Made by a program: the position numbers and the translations under genes. From Streptomyces achromogenes (GTDB taxonomy: Bacteria; Actinomycetota; Actinomycetes; Streptomycetales; Streptomycetaceae): a stretch of 64,000 nt of DNA. Where the stretch lies: the NCBI RefSeq assembly GCF_030816715.1, contig NZ_JAUSYH010000001.1, positions 2,542,001 through 2,606,000 of the forward strand. Direction: 5' to 3'. Shown in pieces: positions 16,722 through 25,865 of the stretch (positions within the stretch are counted from its first letter, which is position 1; every line of letters starts with the position of its first letter). The notes below the pieces were generated by a model, which did not search any database, had not been told where the DNA came from, and worked only from the letters and a program-made list of their open reading frames with translations.

Positions 16722-18908
16722 GTGAACACCGAGCGACCCGAGAACGACGACGCCGCGCGCAAGCCGGAGAAGCCGGAGAAGACGTCTTCCGCCGAGGCGG
16801 AGGCACAGGCCGAGGACGCCGCGCGGGCGCAGGACGCCGAACAGGCGCGCCCCCGCGAGGCCGGGCGGCCGGAGGCGGAGCCCGCGACAGCCGAGGTCGA
16901 CAAGACGGGGTCGGAGAAGGCCGAGCCCGCCGCTTCGGACGAGGTCGCGACTTCGGACGAGGTGGCGGCGGCATCCGGCGTCCGGCGGGAGGCCGACGGC
17001 GCGGACGTGACCTACGAGACGGACGAGGCCGGCGATTCGGCCGTGGCCGACCGGCCGGACGGGGTCGGCGCTGCGAAGGAGGCTGCTGCGCCGGGTGAGC
17101 CGGGTGCCTTCGACGAACCCGGTGCCCTGCGGCGGACCCCGGCCTCGCGGGAAACCGACGCTGCGCGCGAACTCGGCGCCTCCCAGGCAGCCGATGCCCA
17201 GCAGAAGGCCGATGCCTCACCGAAGGACTCCGACCTGGGCGAGGCCGATGCCCCGCAGGAGGCCGCCGACTCGGGCGGCCCGGGTGACTCACCGGACGCC
17301 GGTGGCTCGCTGGACGCCGGTGGCTCGCTGGAGGCCGGTGGCTCGGAACGGGCCGGGGTCGGCGGCGAGGACGCCGTTTCGGACGGGCCGGTGGCTGCGG
17401 ACGCCGGTCGCGGCGATGCCGGCGGCGACGGTCGCGTCGAGCCCGTCGTCGGCGCTGTGGGCGGCGGGGGGCGCGTTCCCGGACCTCGGCGCCGCTCCCC
17501 CCTGCTCATCGCCTCCGTCGCGGCTGCCGTGCTGCTGGTGGGCGGCGGCGGCGCCTATCTGACCGCCGGCGCGTCGGGCGGCTCGGGCGGCTCCGGTGCG
17601 GGATCGCCCTCCGGTGACGGCTCCCCCACCGCCCTCGCCCTGGACGACCACACCGCGGGCACGGGAGCCTCCCAGGGCTCTGCGAACGGCATCGCGCCCG
17701 GCGAGCCCAACCCCTACGGGGTGACCTACCACGCGGCGGGCACCCTGCCCGACGGTCCCGGCTCCGCGCCCGTGTACTGGGCGAAGGGCGAGGTCGCCGC
17801 GGACGAGGCAGCCCGGCTGGCGAAGGCGCTGGGGGTCGACGGCACGCCGGTGGCCGACGGCGAGGCCTGGCGGATCGGCGCCGGCGACAGCTCCGGCCCG
17901 GCGCTGCGGGTCAACCGGCAGGCACCCGGCATGTGGACCTTCACCCGGTACGCCCCGGGCACCGACAACTGCACCGCGCTCAGCGACACGTGCGTCCAGT
18001 CCCCGGCCCCGGCCACCGACGAGCCGGTGAGCGAGGCCGCCGCGAAGAAGGCGGCCGCGCCGATCCTGAAGGCGCTCGGGCAGGACGACGCCAAGGTGGA
18101 CGCGAGCCTGACCATGGGCGCGCAGCGCATGGTGAACGCCGACCCGGTGGTCGGCGGGCTGCCCACCTACAGCTGGACGACCGGGATCAGCGTCAACGCG
18201 CAGGGCGAGGTCGTCGCCGGGAACGGGCAGCTGGAAGCGCCCGCGAAGGGCGACACGTATCCCCTGGTGAGCGCGCAGGAGGCGCTGGACGCCCTGAACG
18301 CCGCGCCGGGGACCGGCCACCGGATGGGCATAGGCGGCTGTGCCAGCCCGGTGCCGCTGAAGGACCGGCTGGAGAGCCCGTGCGGCACTTCGCCGTCCGC
18401 TCCGAAGCAGCGGACGGCGACCGTGGAGGACGCGGTGCTCGGGCTGGCGCCGCACACCTCCGGCGGCCGGCAGGTCCTCGTGCCGTCCTGGCTGTTCGCC
18501 GTGAAGGCAGCGGGGGGAGCGGACGGGTACACCGTGGCGCAGCCGGCCGTCGAGCCGGCGTATCTCAAGTCCGCCACGACGCCGACCCCCACTCCGCGGC
18601 CGACCGGCTCCTCGGGAACCCGTGACGTACGGGTGGACGGCTACTCCGCCGAGGGCCGGGAGCTGACCGTCGGCTTCACCGGCGGGGTGTGCGCCGACTA
18701 CAAGGCGACGGCGACGGAGACCGAGGACGAGGTGAAGGTCACCGTCACGCAGACGCCCTGGCCGGACAAGGTCTGCATCATGATCGCCAAGGAGTACCAC
18801 CAGGTCGTGCGGCTGGACGAACCGCTGGGCGCCCGGAAGGTGGTCGGCTCCGACGGCGCGGGCGTCCCGCTGGAGAAGCCGGGGGCCCGGCTTCCGCAGA
18901 CCCGGTAG
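16722..18908 (+). CDS. Large acidic single-pass membrane protein
   Basis: This 728-residue protein starts at GTG 16722 with AGGAG upstream. Residues 1-255 are low complexity, rich in Ala/Asp/Glu/Pro, with repeated DAGGSLDAGGS-type units near 190-205. One hydrophobic helix (about residues 262-285, LLIASVAAAVLLVGGGGAYLTAG) is preceded by PRRR, predicting a cytoplasmic acidic arm and an exported C-terminal domain of about 440 residues. That domain contains repeated Cys and Thr-Pro stretches. No enzyme motif was recognised. Its place next to adoK and HesB corresponds to Rv2203, also a membrane protein, in M. tuberculosis (recalled). Function unknown. Confidence 0.85.
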   Translation: MNTERPENDDAARKPEKPEKTSSAEAEAQAEDAARAQDAEQARPREAGRPEAEPATAEVDKTGSEKAEPAASDEVATSDEVAAASGVRREADGADVTYETDEAGDSAVADRPDGVGAAKEAAAPGEPGAFDEPGALRRTPASRETDAARELGASQAADAQQKADASPKDSDLGEADAPQEAADSGGPGDSPDAGGSLDAGGSLEAGGSERAGVGGEDAVSDGPVAADAGRGDAGGDGRVEPVVGAVGGGGRVPGPRRRSPLLIASVAAAVLLVGGGGAYLTAGASGGSGGSGAGSPSGDGSPTALALDDHTAGTGASQGSANGIAPGEPNPYGVTYHAAGTLPDGPGSAPVYWAKGEVAADEAARLAKALGVDGTPVADGEAWRIGAGDSSGPALRVNRQAPGMWTFTRYAPGTDNCTALSDTCVQSPAPATDEPVSEAAAKKAAAPILKALGQDDAKVDASLTMGAQRMVNADPVVGGLPTYSWTTGISVNAQGEVVAGNGQLEAPAKGDTYPLVSAQEALDALNAAPGTGHRMGIGGCASPVPLKDRLESPCGTSPSAPKQRTATVEDAVLGLAPHTSGGRQVLVPSWLFAVKAAGGADGYTVAQPAVEPAYLKSATTPTPTPRPTGSSGTRDVRVDGYSAEGRELTVGFTGGVCADYKATATETEDEVKVTVTQTPWPDKVCIMIAKEYHQVVRLDEPLGARKVVGSDGAGVPLEKPGARLPQTR

Positions 18909-19048
18909 CCCCTCGGGAGGGGTCTCGGGACGGAACCGGCGCCCCAACGGCAGGCCGCAGACGGAGCGGCCCCGGACCTGACGTCGCGGACGTCCCGGAC
19001 CGGACTCCGAAGACCGGACGTCCCGGACGTCCCGGGCAGAGCGCAGCA

Positions 19049-19087
19049 CGAAGGCGGCGGTCCCCCCGGAGGGGGCCGCCGCCTTCG
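19049..19087. terminator. Bidirectional terminator
   Basis: CGAAGGCGGCGGTCCCCC pairs with GGGGGCCGCCGCCTTCG, with one bulge and a 4-nt loop, between convergent gene ends. Confidence 0.85.
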
Positions 19088-19126
19088 CGTGGCTCGGCTG
19101 CGGTTCGCCGCGGAACCGACGACGTC

Positions 19127-19483
19127 CTAGCTGAAGGAGTCGCCGCAGGCGCAGGAACCCGTCGCGTTCGGGTTGTCGATCGTGAAGCCCTGCTTCTCGA
19201 TGGTGTCGACGAAGTCGATGGAGGCGCCGCCCAGGTACGGGGCGCTCATGCGGTCGGTGACCACCTTGACGCCGTCGAAGTCCTTGACCACGTCGCCGTC
19301 GAGCGAGCGCTCGTCGAAGAAGAGCTGGTAGCGCAGGCCGGAGCAGCCGCCGGGCTGAACGGCGACGCGCAGCGCCAGGTCGTCGCGGCCTTCCTGGTCG
19401 AGCAGGGCCTTGACCTTCGCCGCAGCGGCGTCGGACAGGAGGATGCCGTCGCTGACAGTGGTCTTCTCGTCCGATACGGACAT
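19127..19483 (-). CDS. A-type iron-sulfur cluster carrier (HesB/ErpA/IscA family)
   Basis: This 118-residue A-type carrier has the three conserved cysteines, one in GGCSGLRYQ and two in the C-terminal CACGDSFS. These proteins receive Fe-S clusters and deliver them to apo-enzymes. It is divergent from nadA, whose product is a 4Fe-4S enzyme. The start has GGGAGAG 6 nt upstream. An ErpA-like role for respiratory and NAD enzymes is plausible but unproven. Confidence 0.93.
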   Translation of the reverse strand: MSVSDEKTTVSDGILLSDAAAAKVKALLDQEGRDDLALRVAVQPGGCSGLRYQLFFDERSLDGDVVKDFDGVKVVTDRMSAPYLGGASIDFVDTIEKQGFTIDNPNATGSCACGDSFS

Positions 19484-19806
19484 CTACATCTCTCCCGGGT
19501 TGTACGGAGACTGCTTGCCGACGTTTCCAACCGTCGGGGCCTCGGATTCATTCCGGGGCCGAGGACTCGCGTTTCCGTTTCTTTCCTCTTCTTGCCTTTC
19601 ATGCTCGCACACCCGCGGTGGAGCGGACAGCGCCCTTCGGACCGGCACCGGGGTGACGCGGGCAGGACGTCGGCGTCCGGTCGGCTCCACGGCGGTCCGC
19701 GTTTCGGGATTCACGTCACATCGACGCAATGACCGTCGTGAAAGTAAGGGGAGGCGGGTTATGATAGATAACGTCAATTCGACGAAAAGTAGAAAGGGTG
19801 CGTGTC
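19484..19806. other. Divergent intergenic region HesB / nadA
   Basis: This 323-bp region has a pyrimidine-rich stretch (about 19560-19600) and an unusually AT-rich core at 19757-19795. The core includes TATGAT (19760-19765), a candidate nadA -10 box, and CGTC-AATTC-GACG (19773-19785), a short inverted repeat. No gene was seen. Confidence 0.5.
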
Positions 19807-20991
19807 GTGACCACCGCCCAGCCCACGGAGCTCGACGTACAGCCGACTCCGCTCGCCCTGTTGCTGCTCGGCCGTGAGGCCGACCCGAAGAGCGAGCGGG
19901 GCGTCGAGTGCCCCGGCGACCTGCCCTCCCCCTCCGACCCGGACCTGGTCGAGCGCGCCCGCGCCGCCAAGGAGAAGCTCGGTGACAAGGTCTTCGTGCT
20001 CGGCCACCACTACCAGCGCGACGAGGTCATCCAGTTCGCCGACGTCACGGGCGACTCCTTCAAGCTGGCCCGGGACGCGGCAGCCCGTCCGGAGGCCGAG
20101 TACATCGTCTTCTGCGGTGTGCACTTCATGGCCGAGTCCGCCGACATCCTGACGTCGGACGACCAGAAGGTGGTCCTGCCCGACCTCGCCGCCGGCTGCT
20201 CGATGGCCGACATGGCCACCGCCGAGCAGGTCGCCGAGTGCTGGGACGTGCTGACCGAGGCCGGCATAGCCGAGCAGGTCGTGCCCGTGTCGTACATGAA
20301 CTCGTCCGCGGACATCAAGGCGTTCACGGGGAGGCACGGCGGCACCATCTGCACGTCCTCGAACGCCGAGCGGGCCCTGGAGTGGGCCTTCGAGCAGGGC
20401 GAGAAGGTGCTCTTCCTGCCGGACCAGCACCTCGGCCGCAACACCGCCGTCCGCGACATGGGCATGTCCCTCGAGGACTGCGTCGTCTACAACCCGCACA
20501 GGCCGAACGGCGGGCTGACCGCCGAGCAGCTGCGCGACGCGAAGATGATCCTGTGGCGCGGCCACTGCTCGGTGCACGGCCGCTTCAGCCTGGAGTCGGT
20601 CGACGACGTCCGCGCCCGGATACCCGGCGTCAACGTGCTCGTGCACCCCGAGTGCCGGCACGAGGTCGTGGCCGCGGCGGACTACGTCGGCTCGACGGAG
20701 TACATCATCAAGGCGCTGGAGGCCGCCCCGGCCGGGTCCAAGTGGGCCATCGGCACCGAGCTGAACCTGGTCCGCCGCCTGGCGAACCGCTTCGCACCCG
20801 AGGGCAAGGAGATCGTCTTCCTGGACAAGACGGTCTGCTTCTGCTCGACCATGAACCGCATCGACCTCCCCCACCTGGTGTGGACCCTCGAGTCGCTGGC
20901 CGACGGCAAGCTGGTCAACCGCATCGAGGTCGACCGGGAGACCGAGGAGTTCGCAAAGCTGGCACTGGAGCGGATGCTGGCCCTGCCGTAG
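19807..20991 (+). CDS. nadA: Quinolinate synthase NadA
   Basis: NadA condenses iminoaspartate with dihydroxyacetone phosphate to quinolinate in NAD synthesis, using a 4Fe-4S cluster. The 394-residue protein shows VLGHHYQRDEVIQFAD near the start and cluster cysteines in VFCGVHFMAES, in GRHGGTICTSSN (candidate) and in VCFCSTMNR. HPECRHEVV is also conserved. The start GTG 19807 (MTTAQPTELD) is preferred over GTG 19798 because AAAGGG lies upstream at proper spacing. nadB and nadC are not immediately downstream; the kinase gene that follows is convergent. Confidence 0.95.
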   Translation: MTTAQPTELDVQPTPLALLLLGREADPKSERGVECPGDLPSPSDPDLVERARAAKEKLGDKVFVLGHHYQRDEVIQFADVTGDSFKLARDAAARPEAEYIVFCGVHFMAESADILTSDDQKVVLPDLAAGCSMADMATAEQVAECWDVLTEAGIAEQVVPVSYMNSSADIKAFTGRHGGTICTSSNAERALEWAFEQGEKVLFLPDQHLGRNTAVRDMGMSLEDCVVYNPHRPNGGLTAEQLRDAKMILWRGHCSVHGRFSLESVDDVRARIPGVNVLVHPECRHEVVAAADYVGSTEYIIKALEAAPAGSKWAIGTELNLVRRLANRFAPEGKEIVFLDKTVCFCSTMNRIDLPHLVWTLESLADGKLVNRIEVDRETEEFAKLALERMLALP

Positions 20992-21044
20992 CCGGACCGC
21001 GGCCGACCCCGATCACCCGATCACCCGGTCGAGGGATCGCCGGA

Positions 21045-23276
21045 TCACCCCGACTGCGGTTCCTGGTCGGGGTGACCGGGATCCAGCGTGAAAACGGTCC
21101 CGTCGGGGCTGAGCACGACCAGGGCGCCCTCGTCGAAGAACACACGCGCCGCGGCATAGCCGAAGTCGACGACCTGCCCGGCCCTCGCGGTGGACTCCCA
21201 CAGCAGCTCGCCCGTCCCGATGTCGACGGCGGCGACCCGTCCGGAGGCGCTGGCCGCGAACACCGCCCGACCCTGTCCGTCGGCGACGGGCGTGCCGGGC
21301 TGCTGAAGGGTCGTCGAGGTCTGCCACAGCTGCTTGCCCGTCTCGGGCGAGTGGGCGACCAGCTGCCCTCGGGAGTTGGCGAAGCAGAGCACCCCGCCCA
21401 CCAGCGCCGCCTGCCCGCGCGGGCTGCCGGGCAGCTTCGTCCTGCGTACCGCGCCGGTGTCCGGGTCGACCAGCAGGACCTCGCCGTACGCCGTCTCGTC
21501 GAAGCTGCGCTGGTCCCGCGGGACCTGCGCCACGAAGACCAGGTCGCCGTCGGCGGCACCGACGTAGTCGACCTCGCCGTCCGGCACGCTCACCTTCCGG
21601 GTCGAGCCGTCGGCGGGATCCACGGCGTAGAACACGTTGCGCGACGGCAGGCCCGCGTCGGTGCAGTCCGCATACGGGACGCCGCCGGCGTCCTGGAACT
21701 CACAGGAGTAGCCGGGCCCGACAGGCACGGTGGCCGTCCAGCGCGCGGCGCCGCCGCGCAGTTCCCGGGCGGTCACGCGATAGCCGCCGTCGGAGGTCAG
21801 CGCGAGATCGCCGACGATCGCGGAAGTGATGGCACCCGTCCCGCGCAGCGGGCGCGACCAGAGCAGCTTGCCGGTGGCGGTGTCGAGGGCGAGTGCGGTG
21901 GCGCTCTGGTCGTCGCCCGCCTTGTTCATCACGAACTCCGACACGAGCAGCACACCGTCGTGCACCCCGAGGACCCTGCTGTTGACCCTCGCCTGTGGCA
22001 GGCCCGGCGGCAGGGACTCGGCGCGCCAGGCGAGCCGGCCGGTCGCCCCGTCCACCCGGACCGGGAGGGTGCCGTCGCCGCCGCAGTACAGGGCGCTCTT
22101 GCCCATGGCGCAGGACAGGGAGGCGCCGTCGGGTGCTCCGCCGCCCAGCGGCTTCTTCACCCCGGTCGCGGCGGCGCCGTACACCGAGGTCTGCCAGGGC
22201 TTCCAGCCTTTGGGCAGGGGGGCCCAGCTGACGGCCGGGCCGCCGGTCGTGCTGCCCGACTCCTCGGTCCTGCCGAAGGGGTCGACGTCGAGCAGCAGGT
22301 AGCCGGCGACCGCCAGGGCGAGGACGCCCGCCGTCCCGGCCAGGACCGGCCACCGGCGCAGCCGGGAGCGGCGGCCGGGGCGGGGCCCCGCGGCGGGGCG
22401 GCCCGGTTCGTCGCCCGTCGCGGCCGGCGGCAGCCGCAGGGTCACCGTCTCCATGTCTCCCGCCGAGGGCCCGGGCAGCACCCGCGCGAACTCCTCGGCC
22501 AGCTCCTCGAGACCCGGCCGGCTCTCGGCGTCCTTGGCCAGACATCGGGTCAGGACCGAGCGCAGCGGCTCGGCCACCGCCTCCACCTTCGGCTCCTCCT
22601 GCAGCACCCGCCAGGCGGTCAGATACGGGCTGTCCGCGTCGAAGGGGCCGCGCCCGGTCGCGGCGAACACCAGCAGCGCGCCGAGGGAGAACACGTCCGA
22701 GGCGGGGCCGACCGAGCGGGCGTCCGTGAACTGCTCGGGCGACATGAACGGCGGGGTGCCGATCATCTTGCCGGTCTCGGTGAGCGTCTGGTTCTCCGCC
22801 GCCCGGGAGATCCCGAAGTCGATGACGCGGGGCCCGTCGTGGGCCATCAGGACGTTCCCGGGCTTGAGGTCGCGGTGGACGACACCGGCCCGGTGGATCT
22901 CCCGCAGCGCCTCCACCAGGCCGAGGGCGAGCCGGCGCAGTTCCGCGCCGCGCAGCGGGCCGTGGTCGCGAATGCGGGCGGCGAGCGTGGGGCCCGACAC
23001 GTACTGCGTGGCCATCCACGGCCGGACGGCCTCCGGGTCGGCGTCCACGACCGGGGCGGTGAAGGCGCCGCTCACCTTGCGGACGGCCTCGATCTCCTGC
23101 CGGAAGCGGGCGCGGAAGACCGGGTCCTCGGCGTACTGGGCGTGGACCACCTTGACGGCGACCTCGCGACCCGAGCGGGACCGGCCGCGGTAGACGACGC
23201 CCATGCCTCCGGCCCCGAGCCGGTCGACGATCCGGTATCCGCCGAGCGCCTTCGGGTCGTCCTTGTTCAGCGGCAC
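21045..23276 (-). CDS. Ser/Thr protein kinase with C-terminal PQQ-like beta-propeller
   Basis: This 743-residue membrane kinase has a Hanks-type domain at residues 12-280: glycine loop LGAGGMGVVY, Lys42, HRDLKPGN (Asp136), DFG (Asp153) and SPEQF. A Pro-rich juxtamembrane stretch and one transmembrane helix (about 335-352) follow. The outer domain of about 390 residues has repeated G-x-LLW-like blades (TGKLLWSRPL, TGKQLWQ, TGELLWES) typical of PQQ-like propellers. It probably senses an envelope ligand and signals inward. The start GTG gives PLNKDDPKALGGYRIV, as in related kinases; an ATG at 23369 is less likely. It stands beside a two-component pair and PspA. Confidence 0.93.
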   Translation of the reverse strand: MPLNKDDPKALGGYRIVDRLGAGGMGVVYRGRSRSGREVAVKVVHAQYAEDPVFRARFRQEIEAVRKVSGAFTAPVVDADPEAVRPWMATQYVSGPTLAARIRDHGPLRGAELRRLALGLVEALREIHRAGVVHRDLKPGNVLMAHDGPRVIDFGISRAAENQTLTETGKMIGTPPFMSPEQFTDARSVGPASDVFSLGALLVFAATGRGPFDADSPYLTAWRVLQEEPKVEAVAEPLRSVLTRCLAKDAESRPGLEELAEEFARVLPGPSAGDMETVTLRLPPAATGDEPGRPAAGPRPGRRSRLRRWPVLAGTAGVLALAVAGYLLLDVDPFGRTEESGSTTGGPAVSWAPLPKGWKPWQTSVYGAAATGVKKPLGGGAPDGASLSCAMGKSALYCGGDGTLPVRVDGATGRLAWRAESLPPGLPQARVNSRVLGVHDGVLLVSEFVMNKAGDDQSATALALDTATGKLLWSRPLRGTGAITSAIVGDLALTSDGGYRVTARELRGGAARWTATVPVGPGYSCEFQDAGGVPYADCTDAGLPSRNVFYAVDPADGSTRKVSVPDGEVDYVGAADGDLVFVAQVPRDQRSFDETAYGEVLLVDPDTGAVRRTKLPGSPRGQAALVGGVLCFANSRGQLVAHSPETGKQLWQTSTTLQQPGTPVADGQGRAVFAASASGRVAAVDIGTGELLWESTARAGQVVDFGYAAARVFFDEGALVVLSPDGTVFTLDPGHPDQEPQSG

Positions 23277-23387
23277 CGCTCCTGTCCCCCTCTCGCGCAG
23301 ATCGTTGAGGTGCCAGCATAAGGAAAGCCTCAGGGGACGCAGACCCGGGGAAAGGGCGTCATCCGTCACGGGCCGAGGACGCCGCCC

Positions 23388-24068
23388 TCACTCCGCCCTC
23401 GGGCGCACCAGGCCCGACTCGTAGGCGATCACCACGAGCTGCGCCCGGTCGCGCGCGCCCAGTTTCGCCATGGCCCGGTTCACGTGCGTCTTGACCGTGA
23501 GCGGGCTGACCTCCAGCCGTTCGGCGATCTCGTCGTTGGAGTGGCCGCCGGCGACCAGCACGAGGACCTCGCGCTCGCGCACGGTGAGCGCGCCGAGCCG
23601 GGCGGCACGGGCGGGGTCGTGGTCGTCGTCCGCGCCGCCCTGGGCGAGGAAGCGGGCGATCAGGCCCTTGGTGGCGGTGGGCGAGAGCAGCGCCTCGCCG
23701 CCCGCGGCGATCCGGATGGCGCTCAGGAGCTCCTCGGGCTCGCTGCCCTTGCCGAGGAAGCCGGAGGCCCCGGCCCGCAGCGACCGCACGACGTAGTCGT
23801 CCACCTCGAAGGTCGTCAGGATGACCACCCGGACATGGCCGAGGGCGGGGTCGGCGCTGATCAGCCGGGTCGCGGCGAGGCCGTCCGTGCCGGGCATGCG
23901 GATGTCCATCAGGACGACGTCGACGGGCCCCTCCTTGGCCAGCCGGACCGCCTCCGCGCCGTCGGACGCCTCACCGACGACCTCCATGTCGGGCTCCGAG
24001 TCGACGAGCACGCGGAAGGCACTGCGCAGCAGCGCCTGATCGTCGGCGAGCAGGACGCGGATGGTCAT
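23388..24068 (-). CDS. NarL/LuxR-family response regulator
   Basis: This 226-residue regulator has a receiver domain with Asp55 (VVLMDIRMPG), a switch Lys in FLGKGSEP, and a C-terminal LuxR-type helix-turn-helix (LTVREREVLVLVAGGHSNDEIAERL). The start MTIRVLLADD at 24068 overlaps the histidine kinase stop (ATGA), so the pair is co-translated. It is the DNA-binding output of the kinase encoded just upstream. Its own targets are not visible. Confidence 0.95.
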   Translation of the reverse strand: MTIRVLLADDQALLRSAFRVLVDSEPDMEVVGEASDGAEAVRLAKEGPVDVVLMDIRMPGTDGLAATRLISADPALGHVRVVILTTFEVDDYVVRSLRAGASGFLGKGSEPEELLSAIRIAAGGEALLSPTATKGLIARFLAQGGADDDHDPARAARLGALTVREREVLVLVAGGHSNDEIAERLEVSPLTVKTHVNRAMAKLGARDRAQLVVIAYESGLVRPRAE

Positions 24069-25417
24069 ACGGGATCCTCTGCGGTGCGGGGCTCGGCAGG
24101 ACGGGGCTGCGGGGTGCGGCACCGCGCCGCAGCCGCCGCCCGGCCGGGCGGGGTCTGCCCGGCCGCGGGCTCCTCGGCGCTGCTCGCGGCGGGGCGGGTC
24201 TCCGGCTCGGCGGCGCCGGTACGGGGCTTGACCGGCAGGATCACGTGGACGCGGTAGCCGCCGCCGTAGCGGGGGCCGGTGGTGAGGGTGCCGCGCAGGG
24301 CCGTTACGCGTTCACGCATGCCCAGCAGACCGTGGCCGCTGCCCGCCGCCGGGGAGGCGTCGTCCGCGGGCTGCCCGTCGTCGAGGACCGTGACCTCGAT
24401 GTTGGGACCCACCCGTACGACGCTGACCTCGGCCTTCGCCCCCGCTCCGGCGTGCTTTTGGACGTTGGTGAGGGCTTCCTGGATGACCCGGTAGGCGGCC
24501 AGGCCGACGGCGGCCGGGAGCTTGGTCTCGTGGTCGGCGCGGGCCACCTCGACCGGGAGGCCGGCGCTGCGGAAGGTGCCGGCGAGCTCGTCGAGGCGGT
24601 CCAGGCCGGGAGCGGGCTCGGTGGGGGCCTCCGGGTCCCCGGACTGGCGCAGCAGTCCCACCGTGGCCCGCAGCTCGTTGAGCGCGGAGCGGCTGGCCTC
24701 GCGGACGTGCGCGAGGGCCTCCTTGGCCTGGTCCGGCCGCTTGTCCATGACGTGCGCGGCGACCCCGGCCTGGACGTTGACCAGGGCGATGTGGTGGGCG
24801 ACGACGTCGTGCAGGTCGCGGGCGATGCGCAGCCGCTCCTCGGCGACCCTGCGGCGGGCCTCCTCCTCCCGGGTGAGCTCCGCCCGCTCGGCGCGGTCCC
24901 GGATGGCCTGGACGGCCGCCCGGCGGCTGCGGACCGCGTCGCCGGCGGTGGCGCCGATGCCCGTCCAGGCGAGGATCCCGAGGTTGTCCTGGGCGTACCA
25001 GGGCAGCGGACCGGCGAGCATGGCCGCGCCGGTGAGGACCGTCATGGTGAGCAGGCCGGCCCGCAGGGTGGTGGGGCGGTCGGTGGTGGCGGCGACGGTG
25101 AAGAGGGCGACGACGGCGGACATCGCCACGGGGGCGCGCGGGTCCCCGGTGACGGACTCGGCCACGGACGCCGCGCCGGTGAGGACGAGGACCGTCATGG
25201 GGGCGCGGCGGCGCAGGACGAGCGCGGCCGCGCCGAGGGCCATGAGCAGGAGGCTGAGCAGGTCCGGTGTGCGGATGCTCCAGCTGACGCTGTGCTCGCC
25301 GTGCGGGTCGACGAGGGAGCCGGCGAGCATGCAGAGGAGGACGCCCGCGGCGAGGGAGGCGTCGAGAGCCAGGGGATGGGCCCTGAGTCGGCACTCGGCC
25401 CGGGAAAGGAGGGTCAC
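24065..25417 (-). CDS. Two-component sensor histidine kinase (HisKA_3 type)
   Basis: This 450-residue sensor has about four to five N-terminal membrane helices and short loops, so it probably senses within the membrane. The dimerisation/phosphotransfer helix carries His203 in RDLHDVVAHH. The HATPase domain has NVQKHAG (N box) and GHGLLGMRERV (G box). The C-terminal tail is Pro/Ala-rich. It pairs with the overlapping LuxR regulator. The start is GTG 25417; its ribosome site is weak. The 71-bp repeat copy at 25448-25518 lies just upstream. Confidence 0.92.
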   Translation of the reverse strand: MTLLSRAECRLRAHPLALDASLAAGVLLCMLAGSLVDPHGEHSVSWSIRTPDLLSLLLMALGAAALVLRRRAPMTVLVLTGAASVAESVTGDPRAPVAMSAVVALFTVAATTDRPTTLRAGLLTMTVLTGAAMLAGPLPWYAQDNLGILAWTGIGATAGDAVRSRRAAVQAIRDRAERAELTREEEARRRVAEERLRIARDLHDVVAHHIALVNVQAGVAAHVMDKRPDQAKEALAHVREASRSALNELRATVGLLRQSGDPEAPTEPAPGLDRLDELAGTFRSAGLPVEVARADHETKLPAAVGLAAYRVIQEALTNVQKHAGAGAKAEVSVVRVGPNIEVTVLDDGQPADDASPAAGSGHGLLGMRERVTALRGTLTTGPRYGGGYRVHVILPVKPRTGAAEPETRPAASSAEEPAAGQTPPGRAAAAARCRTPQPRPAEPRTAEDPV

Positions 25418-25447
25418 TTTCTGGTTGCCGTCGCTTTCCTCGCCTGG

Positions 25448-25518
25448 CTGGGGGCTGCCGCCCCCAGACCCCGCTGTCGGCCCCGAACGGGCCTCGTGCT
25501 CAGCCGCCGGACGGGCTG
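25448..25518 (-). repeat. 71-bp interspersed repeat, copy B
   Basis: On the minus strand it begins CAGCCCGTCCGGCGGCTGAG and matches copy A (53991-54061) at 51 of the first 60 positions, diverging at the end. It lies between the PspA-partner stop and the kinase start and contains GC-rich self-complementary segments. Confidence 0.8.
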
Positions 25519-25552
25519 AGCTGCCGTGACCGGCGCCGGGAGGCCGTCGGTG

Positions 25553-25831
25553 TCATCCCGGGATCAGGCCGTCGTCGCTCAGCATGTCCCGGACCTCCTC
25601 CAGGCTCGCGTCCGGCGCCGGGAGGATGAGCTCGGAGGGTTCCAGTGCCTCGTCCGGCAGGGGGGCGCCCAGGCGGCGTACGGCGTCCAGGAGGGCGCCG
25701 AGGGTGCGGTGGAAGCCGTCCTCGTCGCCGCTCTCCATCTCCGCGAGGAGGTCGTCGTCCAGCTTGTTCAGTTCGACGAAGTGGGAGTCGGCCAGTTTCC
25801 ACTGGCCCTCCCCCATGATCCGTACGATCAC
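25553..25831 (-). CDS. PspA-associated protein PspAA-like
   Basis: This 92-residue acidic protein, MIVRIMGEGQWKLADSHFVE, is found directly after pspA in actinobacteria and is known as PspA-associated protein PspAA. It has no signal peptide or membrane helix. The GTG start has GGAGG 5 nt upstream. It lies 34 bp after pspA in the same direction, so they form an operon. The likely role is to modulate PspA oligomers or membrane-stress signalling; the mechanism is unknown. Confidence 0.82.
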   Translation of the reverse strand: MIVRIMGEGQWKLADSHFVELNKLDDDLLAEMESGDEDGFHRTLGALLDAVRRLGAPLPDEALEPSELILPAPDASLEEVRDMLSDDGLIPG

Positions 25832-25865
25832 GTCGCCCTCCTCGGCTCCGGGCCCCGGCGCCGGG

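Noticed and set aside
20238..23321. 1027-residue plus-strand frame over nadA and the kinase
   Set aside because: It is out of frame with nadA and antisense to the kinase, with no domain and low-complexity Arg/Gly sequence.
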